Source of the DNA: Halopseudomonas salegens
Lineage (GTDB): Bacteria; Pseudomonadota; Gammaproteobacteria; Pseudomonadales; Pseudomonadaceae
Length of the DNA: 64,000 nt
Assembly (NCBI RefSeq): GCF_900105655.1
Contig: NZ_LT629787.1
Coordinates: forward strand, 992,001-1,056,000
Direction of reading: 5' to 3'
This document shows, in pieces, positions 6,995-15,300 of this stretch. The position numbers and the translations under genes are program-made. The notes under the pieces are model-generated. The model was not told the DNA's origin, ran no database searches, and saw only the letters and a list, made by a program, of their open reading frames with translations. Every line of letters begins with the position of its first letter. Position 1 is the first letter of the stretch.

Positions 6995-9094
6995 TCAGGC
7001 TTTTGCGGCCGGCTTTACTGTCTGCCCCAGTTGCTGCAAAAAGGCCTGTTCGGGGACGGCGGGGCTGAACAGGTAGCCCTGGTAGGCATGGCAGTCCTGT
7101 TGTTGCAGGAAGGCCAGTTGCTCCCTGGTTTCTACCCCTTCGGCGATCAGTTCCAGTTTCAGGCTGCGGGCCATGGCGATAATGGCACGGACGATTTCGG
7201 CGTCATTGCTGTCATGGGTGCAGTCACGGATAAAGGACTGGTCGATCTTCAGCAGGTCGACGGGCAGGCGTTTCAGGTAACTCAGGGATGAGTAGCCGGT
7301 ACCGAAATCATCAATCGCAAAGTGGATGCCCATGTCGCGCAGCTGCTGCATTTTGGCTACGGTGTCGGTGATATTCTGCAGCATCATGCTTTCGGTGATT
7401 TCCAGCTTCAGACACTGCGCGGGTATGCCCTGATCAGTGACGGCGGCGGCGACCTGCTGCACGAAGTCATGCTGGCGAAATTGCCGTGGGCTGATGTTGA
7501 TGCTGACGCTGAAATGGTCCGGGTCTATGGCTTTGTGATCCAGCAGGGTGGCAACCAGACGGCAGGCCTCACGCATGACCCAGTGGCCGACATCGAGAAT
7601 CATGCCACTGTCTTCCAGTACCGGCATGAACTGGCCGGGCGTGATAATCCCCTTTTCGGGGTGCCGCCAGCGCAGCAGGGCTTCGGCGCCGATGATGCGC
7701 TGATCGCGGGCATCAATCTGGGCCTGGTAATGCAGGATGAATTGCTGCTGCTGCAGTGCCAGGCGCAGCTCGGTCTCGAGTTGCAGGCGTTGGCTGGCAA
7801 CCACCTGCATATGCGGTTCAAACAGGGCGATGGCATTGCGGCCGCTGGCTTTGACGCCATAGAGCGCGGTGTCGGCGTACTTGAGCAGATCTTCTGCGCT
7901 GTTGCAGTGTGTCGGTGCCAGGGCAATACCGATACTGCAGCCGAGTTGCAGGCTGTGGCCTTCGATCTGCATTGGTGCGGCAACGGCCATCAGCAGCTTT
8001 TCCGCGCTGGTACGCGCCTGTTCGGCGATGTTGTCGCCGGTTCCTGTCAGGCCGGTGAGCAATACGACGAATTCATCACCACCCAGGCGTGCCACGGTAT
8101 CGGCCTTGCGCACGGTGTTGAGCAGGCGCTGGCTGACTTCCTGTAGTACGGCATCACCATGCGAGTGGCCGAGGGAATCGTTGATGTGTTTGAAGTGGTC
8201 AAGATCAAAAAACAGGAGTGCGCAGCTCAGCCCATAGCGTTCACTGAAAGCCAGATGCTGATCGATGCGGTCATTGAGCAGCAGGCGGTTGGGCAGATCG
8301 GTCAGCGCATCGTGGTAGGCCTGATGTTTGACGCGTGCTTCGATGCGCTTCTGTTCGGTGACATCCTTGAAGCTGGTCAGCGTGCGGCGTTCGTTGCCAA
8401 AGCGCACGAAATTACTGGAGATTTCACAGTGCAATACGCGGCCATCGGCGGTCAGTAGTTCGGCGGGCTCGTTGCGCAGGCGGCCATCGCGGATCAGCTT
8501 TTCGATGGTGGCGGGGCGTTTTTCCGGGTATTTCCACAGGCCGATTTCCAGCGCGGTTTTGCCGATGACATTGTCGGACTGGTAGCCGAAAACCTCCGTG
8601 AAGGTGCTGTTGATTTCGGCGATGGTGCCGCTGCGTTTTTCAAACAATACGTAGGGTTCCGGCGCATCCTTGAACAGGGCGGCAAATTTGGATTCGCTAC
8701 TGACCAGCGCCTGTTCTGAGGCAATGCGCTCGCTCATGTCGTGCGCCATGGACAGCCGGCAAAGTTCCCCGTTGATCTCCAGATGTTCGATGTAGACCAG
8801 GCAGGGTTTCAGGCTGTTGTCGCGGCAGCGGAACTCGGTTTCGTGTTGTTGAACGCTCCCCGACTGCGCCAGTTCGTCCAGAAAGAACTGACGCTGCTCT
8901 GCATCACGCCAGAGAGGCAATTCGCGGGAGTGGTGGTTGACCAGTTGAGCTGTAGACCAGCCGAAGAGGTTTTCAAAGGAAGGATTGACCGCAAGAATGC
9001 GGCTGTCACTGACCCGCACCAGCAGGCAGGCGATAGGCAAGCGCTGGAACAGGGCAATAAAGCCGTCATCACTCTTGGCTTCAGGGGTGCTCAT
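6995..9094 (-). CDS. PAS-PAS-GGDEF-EAL cyclic-di-GMP signalling protein
   Basis: A 699-residue cytoplasmic regulator with no predicted membrane segment. Two PAS sensor domains (about 10-125 and 135-255) are followed by a GGDEF diguanylate cyclase domain with intact ARLGGDEFVV near residue 337, then an EAL phosphodiesterase domain with GAEALLRWRHP near 467, ITESMM, IDDFGTGYSSL and AEGVET. Both catalytic signatures are complete, so it could make and degrade c-di-GMP; dominance of one activity cannot be predicted. The PAS domains would sense a small ligand, redox state or oxygen. It is divergent from the DUF1232 gene and transcribed alone. Confidence 0.93.
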   Translation of the reverse strand: MSTPEAKSDDGFIALFQRLPIACLLVRVSDSRILAVNPSFENLFGWSTAQLVNHHSRELPLWRDAEQRQFFLDELAQSGSVQQHETEFRCRDNSLKPCLVYIEHLEINGELCRLSMAHDMSERIASEQALVSSESKFAALFKDAPEPYVLFEKRSGTIAEINSTFTEVFGYQSDNVIGKTALEIGLWKYPEKRPATIEKLIRDGRLRNEPAELLTADGRVLHCEISSNFVRFGNERRTLTSFKDVTEQKRIEARVKHQAYHDALTDLPNRLLLNDRIDQHLAFSERYGLSCALLFFDLDHFKHINDSLGHSHGDAVLQEVSQRLLNTVRKADTVARLGGDEFVVLLTGLTGTGDNIAEQARTSAEKLLMAVAAPMQIEGHSLQLGCSIGIALAPTHCNSAEDLLKYADTALYGVKASGRNAIALFEPHMQVVASQRLQLETELRLALQQQQFILHYQAQIDARDQRIIGAEALLRWRHPEKGIITPGQFMPVLEDSGMILDVGHWVMREACRLVATLLDHKAIDPDHFSVSINISPRQFRQHDFVQQVAAAVTDQGIPAQCLKLEITESMMLQNITDTVAKMQQLRDMGIHFAIDDFGTGYSSLSYLKRLPVDLLKIDQSFIRDCTHDSNDAEIVRAIIAMARSLKLELIAEGVETREQLAFLQQQDCHAYQGYLFSPAVPEQAFLQQLGQTVKPAAKA

Positions 9095-9337
9095 TGCTGA
9101 CTCTGCCAGAGTGAGTGTTGAGCCCGCAGGGCTGTGGCGCTGGAAGCATAGGCGTATCGTTACTCATTGTTTTCTTTTCAAGATAGCTGTTTGCCAACAG
9201 GCATACAATACTTTACTAATCAGGGCGGTCAGTGCTAACTGTAGTCAGGTAATTATTCCGGGTTCATATCACCCTTTAGTGTGATAGACGCTGCCCGGGT
9301 CTGACCCTATGGTCATGGTTTCGATATCGAGGATGTA

Positions 9338-9697
9338 ATGATGCAGGTCGAAAACAGTGCACACGCCTACTCTGAAGGTGGGTTTTGGCAAAAACTGAGC
9401 GCCGCTGCCCGTCTGGCCGGCCGTGATGTGGTTGAACGCGCGCTATGGCTCTTCTACACGGCGAAAAGCCCGCTCACCCCGGCCTGGGCCAGAGCCACAA
9501 TATATGCTGCGCTGGGTTATTTCATTCTGCCGGTGGATGCCGTTCCTGATATGTTGCCGATGGTGGGTTATACTGATGACCTGGCAATGCTGGTTGCGGC
9601 CTATTCAGCCGTGTCGGAATACATCACACGGGACACCAAAGCCAAGGCCAAAGAGCAGCTGGATCGCTGGTTTGGCCCGTCACCAGGCATTCGCTGA
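9338..9697 (+). CDS. DUF1232 (YkvA-like) small membrane-associated protein
   Basis: A 119-residue protein. The segment TPAWARATIYAALGYFILP plus DAVPDMLPMVGYTDDLAML carries the D-x-x-P-D-x-x-P-x-x-G-x-x-D-D signature of the DUF1232/YkvA family, with one hydrophobic helix. The family has no established biochemical function. Two adjacent ATG codons (9338 and 9341) are both possible starts after gaggatgta. The 243 bases between it and the divergent c-di-GMP gene contain only promoter-length AT-richer sequence with no other feature that could be supported. Confidence 0.8.
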   Translation: MMQVENSAHAYSEGGFWQKLSAAARLAGRDVVERALWLFYTAKSPLTPAWARATIYAALGYFILPVDAVPDMLPMVGYTDDLAMLVAAYSAVSEYITRDTKAKAKEQLDRWFGPSPGIR

Positions 9698-9756
9698 GCG
9701 GTTTCAGTCAGCGCCCGTGTCGAAGGCAACATCAGCCAGAGGCACGGGCCGGCGGC

Positions 9757-10059
9757 TCAGGTAAAAACCGCCTCCAGCAGCAGGCCGCGTTCGTCCTGGC
9801 CTACGGCTACCAGGAACACGTCGAGTTCGCCGGTTGTGTCATGCTTGAGCGTGAACAGTGACTGAAATGCCTGGTCAAGTTGCGGACAGGCAAACAGCAA
9901 TGAAAACGGCGGCCGGCCCGACGGTCCGGAATGGTCCTGGGATGCCTGGCGAACCTCTACCAGTGTGGCTTGGGCGTCACTGCTCAGTGCATCGTGCTGG
10001 AGTTGAAAAGCTTGCCCGCGGAGGGGCTCGAAGGTGTTTGAGCTGAGTTTTTCCAGCAT
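9757..10059 (-). CDS. DUF6916-like small protein of the collar-protein cluster
   Basis: A 100-residue protein with the pattern of the DUF6916 family: an N-terminal MLEKLSSNTFEPLRGQ segment, a central PPFSLLFACP, then FTLKHDTTGELDVFLVAVG and a C-terminal aromatic end LEAVF. This beta-rich family commonly lies downstream of tail-collar (microcystin-dependent-like) proteins and the match in sequence and position supports the assignment, which is from memory of the family rather than a search. It is the last gene of the minus-strand block, 66 bp after the GNAT gene. Function unknown; a structural or chaperone-like role for the collar proteins is inference. Confidence 0.6.
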   Translation of the reverse strand: MLEKLSSNTFEPLRGQAFQLQHDALSSDAQATLVEVRQASQDHSGPSGRPPFSLLFACPQLDQAFQSLFTLKHDTTGELDVFLVAVGQDERGLLLEAVFT

Positions 10060-10125
10060 GGGTTCCTCGGAATGGTTCAGGGGTTAGTGGTCAGGCAACA
10101 GGCGGGCGCAATCTCACCCGCACCG

Positions 10126-10641
10126 TTACGTCGGGGGCGTCGACTCGCGCCATTCCAGCAAGTCATACACGCCTTTTTCTTCGAGCTTGTTAAAGCCCAG
10201 GCGCTGATACAGGCGGTACGCAGGATTATTCTTTTCCACATGAATCCGCACCGCCTTGCTGGCGGCGCGTGCCTCTTCCAGCACCTGGCCCAGCAGCAAG
10301 GCACCGATGCCGCGCCCTCGATACTCGGGCAGCAGGGCAATATCCACGATGCGCAACTCGTGTTCACGACGTTGCACATACAGGCGCCCTGCCAGGGCAC
10401 CATCAATCCGGATCAGCTGCCGCAGGGTATCGCTGTAATGCGAGCGGTAGTGAAGGTCCTGCGCTTCAAACTGGGTGCGCAGGAACTCCGCTTTCTGGGC
10501 ATCTGGCCAGGGCACCGGCGCCAGTTCTTCCTTTCGCGTTGATGCGTAAAGGCGCTCGAGAAAAGACCGATCAGCATCCGATTCATTGATCAGCTCAAGC
10601 GCCCCAGGCGTGTTGTTGACTGCCAGTGCCACGTGTATCAA
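10126..10641 (-). CDS. GNAT-family N-acetyltransferase in collar-protein operon
   Basis: About 170 residues with the acetyl-CoA-binding motif A IALLPEYRGRGIGALLLG and the C-terminal NPAYRLYQRLGF segment typical of GNAT enzymes. Two starts are possible: TTG at 10641, which overlaps the stop of the upstream collar gene (TTGA), and GTG at 10632, which has GGAG at a better 9-base distance. Either way it is translationally coupled to the upstream gene. Conserved coupling suggests it acetylates, or otherwise works with, the collar proteins or their surface partners, but no substrate can be read from sequence. Confidence 0.8.
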   Translation of the reverse strand: MIHVALAVNNTPGALELINESDADRSFLERLYASTRKEELAPVPWPDAQKAEFLRTQFEAQDLHYRSHYSDTLRQLIRIDGALAGRLYVQRREHELRIVDIALLPEYRGRGIGALLLGQVLEEARAASKAVRIHVEKNNPAYRLYQRLGFNKLEEKGVYDLLEWRESTPPT

Positions 10642-11165
10642 CTCCGTGATGGGTAGAGCCCCTGCAGAGCAATGATGAAATTCATTGTCAGGAAGGGCTG
10701 CAGGTTATTGTGCGCTTGACTGCCACCGGTAATGGGGAGCGTTTCTGGCGCGAGATCCACAAGCGCTGACTGGGTGTCGCTTTGGTAGGCCTGCCCACCA
10801 CGGGACCTTGCCAGCACCACGTTATCAGTCAGTGACCCTTGTTCGCCGTTCTCTTGGGTCACCCGTAGCGAATGATGGTGGTTGGGCAGTTGCGCTTCCG
10901 ACAGCGTCACTTGCTCTACGCCGCCTCGTTCACCCAGGCGTCGATCTGTAAGCCCCGGCCCGCGGCCAGGATGCATTGGCGCGCGCGCCTGCAGGTCTGG
11001 CAAGGCAGTGGTTGAACGGCCATCCCCGCCGTAAGTGGTACCGATCAGGGAGAACAACGCTGTGTTCTGGGAGACTGGCAGCAATTGACCATCACAAAAC
11101 GCCCAGCCTCGGGGCGCAAAATTGCCGGCAAAGATCCGGATTTCGGCAACAAATGGTTCGGACAT
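10638..11165 (-). CDS. Tail-collar domain (microcystin-dependent-like) protein, third paralog
   Basis: A 175-residue protein of the phage tail-collar/MdpB type: MSEPFVAEIRIFAGNFAPRG at the start, WAFCDGQLLPVSQNTALFSL, then TTYGGDGRSTTALPDLQARA, the RLGERGGVEQVTLSEAQLP segment with following HHH, and a C-terminal NFIIALQGLYPSR. These are the conserved collar-domain hallmarks. AAGGAG lies 8 bases before the ATG. It is the last and one of the more divergent of three tandem copies and is coupled to the GNAT gene. Such proteins are found outside prophages in many bacteria; no phage head, portal or terminase gene is nearby, so this is not a prophage remnant. Confidence 0.88.
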   Translation of the reverse strand: MSEPFVAEIRIFAGNFAPRGWAFCDGQLLPVSQNTALFSLIGTTYGGDGRSTTALPDLQARAPMHPGRGPGLTDRRLGERGGVEQVTLSEAQLPNHHHSLRVTQENGEQGSLTDNVVLARSRGGQAYQSDTQSALVDLAPETLPITGGSQAHNNLQPFLTMNFIIALQGLYPSRS

Positions 11166-11177
11166 GATTCGACTCCT

Positions 11178-11696
11178 TTAGTGCCTGGACGGATAAATGC
11201 CGAAGAGGGCAACGATGAAGTTGATGCACAGGAAGGGCATCAGGTTTGTATGTGATCGGCTGCCACCGGCTGAACTGATCGAAGACTGAGCCAGTTCGTT
11301 TGTCGGCGTTTCTGCAGCGTACAGATCCACGGTCGTCGATGAGGCCAGATAATTACCTTCCGGGCCGGGATCCGTTGCATTCTCCGAGGTGCCCTGCGGC
11401 TGGTGCGTATGCGATGGCATCTGATTGACGGTCAGCGTGACGTGCTCGGCACCGCCCTTGCTTCCAAGCCGGCGCTCCGAGAGCCCTGGACCGTGGCCTG
11501 CATGCACCGGGATGCGACTGCGCAGGTCTGGTAGACCAAAGGTAGTGCGACCGTCACCGCCGTAAATCGTACCCAACAGGCTGAACAGGGCATCATTTTG
11601 CGATACGGCCAATAATTGGCCGTCACAGAAGGCCCAGCCGCGCGGGGCAAAATTCCCGGCGAACATCCGTATTTCTCCAACAAATGGTTCCGACAT
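11178..11696 (-). CDS. Tail-collar domain (microcystin-dependent-like) protein, second paralog
   Basis: A 172-residue paralog of the flanking genes, with MSEPFVGEIRMFAGNFAPRG, WAFCDGQLLAVSQNDALFSL, TIYGGDGRTTFGLPDLRSR and a C-terminal NFIVALFGIYPSR. It keeps the histidine after the QMPSHTH stretch that follows VTLTVNQ. It lies 12 bp upstream of the third copy and 11 bp downstream of the first, with GAGAGG before the ATG, so the three are one transcription unit. The variable middle region (about residues 95-145) differs strongly among the copies while the ends are nearly fixed, as expected for a displayed loop on a common trimer scaffold; that last point is inference from the family. Confidence 0.88.
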   Translation of the reverse strand: MSEPFVGEIRMFAGNFAPRGWAFCDGQLLAVSQNDALFSLLGTIYGGDGRTTFGLPDLRSRIPVHAGHGPGLSERRLGSKGGAEHVTLTVNQMPSHTHQPQGTSENATDPGPEGNYLASSTTVDLYAAETPTNELAQSSISSAGGSRSHTNLMPFLCINFIVALFGIYPSRH

Positions 11697-11707
11697 GATT
11701 GCCTCTC

Positions 11708-12226
11708 TTAGTTACGCGACGGGAACAGGCCCTGCAAAGCGATGCAAAAATTGACCGCAAGGTAAGGCTGCATGTTTTCGTGGGCCTGGCTGCCCCCGGT
11801 ATTGGTAAGCGTTCCGGCTTTAGTGCTGACCTTCGTCGAAGGGGCGTGGCGATAAATCGCGCCTGCCTCGCGGGCCAGTGTATGTCCTGCGCCCGCGCTG
11901 GAGTTGCCGTCATTGCTGGAGGCTCGCCATGCATGCCCATGGGCAGGCATTTCATTGACGCTGAGGGAGTGTGTTTCTTCCCCGGATTTTTCGCCGAGCC
12001 GGTGTTCTGCGCCGCCATCGCTGCGCCCGACATGCGTCGGAGTCCGGCCACGGAGGTCGGGGAGTGCAAAGGTTGTGACACCGTCACCGCCATAGGTCGT
12101 CCCGAGCAGTGAGTACAGTGATTGATTCTGGTTGATGGGCAGGATCTGGCCATCACAAAAGGCCCATCCTCGGGGGGCAAAGTTGAACCCCACCATTCTC
12201 ACTTCGGCTAGAAATGGTTCTGACAT
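11708..12226 (-). CDS. Tail-collar domain (microcystin-dependent-like) protein, first paralog
   Basis: A 172-residue collar-domain protein beginning MSEPFLAEVRMVGFNFAPRG and containing WAFCDGQILPINQNQSLYSL, TTYGGDGVTTFALPDLRGR and NFCIALQGLFPSR. The ATG at 12226 is preferred over an upstream in-frame codon because AAGGAG sits 7 bases before it and because all three paralogs begin at the same motif. It is the first of the three tandem copies, 136 bp downstream of the large surface-protein gene on the same strand, separated by a perfect 9-bp hairpin that may attenuate read-through. Confidence 0.88.
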   Translation of the reverse strand: MSEPFLAEVRMVGFNFAPRGWAFCDGQILPINQNQSLYSLLGTTYGGDGVTTFALPDLRGRTPTHVGRSDGGAEHRLGEKSGEETHSLSVNEMPAHGHAWRASSNDGNSSAGAGHTLAREAGAIYRHAPSTKVSTKAGTLTNTGGSQAHENMQPYLAVNFCIALQGLFPSRN

Positions 12227-12272
12227 GAAAACTCCTTTTCTCTTCACGGAAATATCATTCTTGTTCAAGAGT

Positions 12273-12303
12273 CGTGCAGGCAACATACGGACAAGCCTGC
12301 ACG
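12273..12303 (-). terminator. Intergenic stem-loop between surface-protein gene and collar operon
   Basis: A perfect 9-bp inverted repeat, cgtgcaggc (12273-12281) and gcctgcacg (12295-12303), with a 13-base loop. It lies between the stop of the 1709-residue surface protein and the first collar gene. There is no U-tract in the minus-strand direction, so it is better seen as an RNA-processing or partial-attenuation stem than a classical intrinsic terminator. Confidence 0.45.
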
Positions 12304-12362
12304 CTACTGATTACCCTGCCTCTCTTACCTGTTGGCTCTCGTTGCTTGAATGCTTGGCCGTT

Positions 12363-15300
12363 TCAGGGCGTTGGGCATGATGAGCCAACGCCAAAGCTGA
12401 GGGCGCCAGAGACAGTAATATTGGCATTGCCGTTGACCGTGCTCAGGTTAGGCGCGGCGCCACCTGGATCGGACTGCACGATGTTATGCGTTCCTGCTGT
12501 CTGACGAACCCGCATGTCGGAAATCCCGCCAATATTGCTGAAGCTGTTGCCGGAAATATTCGAGCAGTGGGTACCACCGACACGTTCCTGAATAACCAGC
12601 CCGCGATCATCGTAGATGTCGCGAATGATGTTGTTGGTTACGGTCGCGTTGATTGTGCCCGCGTTCACGACATCGTTGATGAAGATGCCCTCGAATCCGT
12701 TGAAGTTGCCATCACCAACGCCTTGAACGGTATTGTTGTCGATCAGCACATCGATTCTGTTCGCGCCTTCGTTCGAAATGTCGATACCGCTACCGATCGC
12801 ACTGCCCGAGTTGGTGACGCCTGGGGTGCCAATGGTATTGCCGGTGATGGTGCCCGTTACCCTCGTCGCAGCGTTGGTATTTGCGTTGGCAAAGAAGTTG
12901 ATGCCGATCGCCCGGTGGCCGGTAAAGGAGCTGTTGTTGACGGTAAACGAGGCCGCCCCTGCGCTGGATGTCGATACGTTTACGCCCACATTCTGTGCGG
13001 CCGCATCAGACGGATCACTGTTGCCGGCACCGGTAAAGGTACTGTTGTCGACATCCACGCGGACAAACGACCCCGCGACGTCGCCAGCATCCGCCTGGAT
13101 ACCATTGGACTTGTTGGCGATGAAGCTGGAATTGGTCACCGTGGTGCCCATCGAGGCCGTGCCGATTGCCTGCATCAGCAAACCGTTGGCACCCGTTGCC
13201 GAGGGCGTGTCACGAACAACACTGTCATCAATCACGAGATCGGCCAGTGTGCCGGTGTTATTTTCGATCTTGATATTGTGTTCGTAAGAATTACGGATGG
13301 TGGAACGCACGATCCTGACCGGATTGCTGCCGCCGGACAGGGTGCCAGTCAGGTTGCTCATCAAGATGCCTGCCTCATCCGGGAAGGCCTGATCTGCATT
13401 GGAATCGACCAGGCTGTCGACCAGCTCAAAGCCATTCACATCGCTGCCAAAAATACCGTTACGGGTGTTACTGGCGATATGCATGAAGTTGAACCGTGCG
13501 TTGGATGTATTGGTCAGCGAGATGCCGTCGGTGTCGGCGGCCTTGTTGCGGATGCTGCCGCCACTGCATGTCCCCGCCGAGGTGCAGCTGCCGCCATTGC
13601 CGGCTACTGTGAGACCGCCAATGCCGCCAGTATTGTTGAGAACAATCCCCGGAGTGGTGCCGCCGTTGCTTGAAACACGCTGGAAGGTCATGCCTGTCGC
13701 GCCAATAAGGGTGTTGGCGATATTGACGCTGGTGCCGTTGGTGCCGTCCACCGTGTTGTTCAAGCCGCTGACCGTTACCGTGCCGCCGCCGGTGGCGCTG
13801 AAGCCGGTACCGGAGGTGGTGTCGATATCCAGCCCGCCGTTGATGAAGTTGACGGTCGCGCCGGTATTGCTATTCAACGAAATTGCGGCATTGGCCCCGG
13901 TATTGAGCGTTTTACTGGCACCGCTGAACGTGATTGCGCTGCCGCCGCTATTATTGGCCACCAGCACGCCGGTACCACCCGCGTTGCTGGTCAATGTGCC
14001 AGACAGCGTGACTGCGCCGTCGGTCTTGTTCTGGATTTCAGCCACTCGACTGGCAGTATTGTTGATCGAACCGGCGTAGCTGATAACCCCGATGCCGCCA
14101 TCGACAAAAAACGCCTGACCTGATGCACCACTCAGGCTACCACCGCCCAGATTCAGGGTGCCGTCAACCGCGACCAGGCTGACGTTGCGTGTGCCCGAAC
14201 TGGAGCTGACGATATCGAACCCTGTACCGGCAATATTGCCGGTGTTGAGGTCCAGCGCCTGGCCGCTGCCGTTGATGCTGACATCCGCCACCGTCAAGGT
14301 ACCGAAACTGCTGCCAGTGATGCCGCTGCCTGCGGTATTGCCGACAGTAAAGCCCTGGATGCGGTTATTGGTGGCCAGGGTGACGCCGCTGCCGCTGCCA
14401 TTGGCGATCACTGGTGCAGTACCTCCGGTAGCCGGCAGGGCACTATCAATCGGTAGCGTCACATTGGCCATCGCCTCCAGTGACGGAACACCTGATTGGC
14501 CAAGCAGCCGCTGCTCATCGAGCAGGGTGATGCCGTCGACGTAGGTGCCGCTACCCGTGAACACGAAAATGCGTTCGCCGGTATTGGTCGCTGCAGCCTC
14601 GGCGTCGACCAGGTTATTGAATGGAGTGCTCAGACGACCGTCACCGGCTCCGGTGCTGTTATCAACAAACCAGATACGCTCGGCACCGATCGGCAGTTCA
14701 ATTGTGCCCGTCGCACTGCCGAAACCGTTGGTGAGCGAGTACACCAGGGTGGCGTTCGCATTGGTTACGCCAGCGGCCGGGCTGAAGGTGAAGGTACCAT
14801 TGGCGTTGACCGTCGCATCACCATTGGTGGTGCTATCCAGGCCAATGACCACCGCATCGCCGGAAACGGGAGGAGGTGTCGAGAAGTTGGAAGCCCGGGT
14901 GGTATCGATGTCGACGTTACCCAGCAGGGTATGGGGATAGGTGGCATCGGCTGCTTCCGGGCGTTCGCCGACCGCGACGGCGACTGTTGCGCAATCATCG
15001 CCACCGGCATTTTCAATACAGTACTGGAAGGTGTCGATACCGGTAAAACCGCTGTTCGGCGTGTAGCTGAAACTGCCATCGCTGTTCAGCGTCACACTGC
15101 CTCCGCCCACGGTGGTTATCGGGCTGAGAGTGCTGATATCAGGCTGCGGGAAACCATCGACATCGTTGCCCAGAACGCCATTGGCAGCACTGACGTTAAG
15201 CACTGTGTCAAAACTGCCGTGATACGGCATGCTGCCTGGGGATGAACTCGTCGGGATTCCGCCGGCAGGATCATCATTGGCCTCTGGTGCTTCGTTGATC

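Noticed and set aside
10638..12226. Prophage remnant suggested by three tail-collar proteins
   Set aside because: No integrase, terminase, portal, capsid or lysis genes nearby; triplet collar proteins with GNAT and DUF6916 fit the chromosomal microcystin-dependent-like clusters better.
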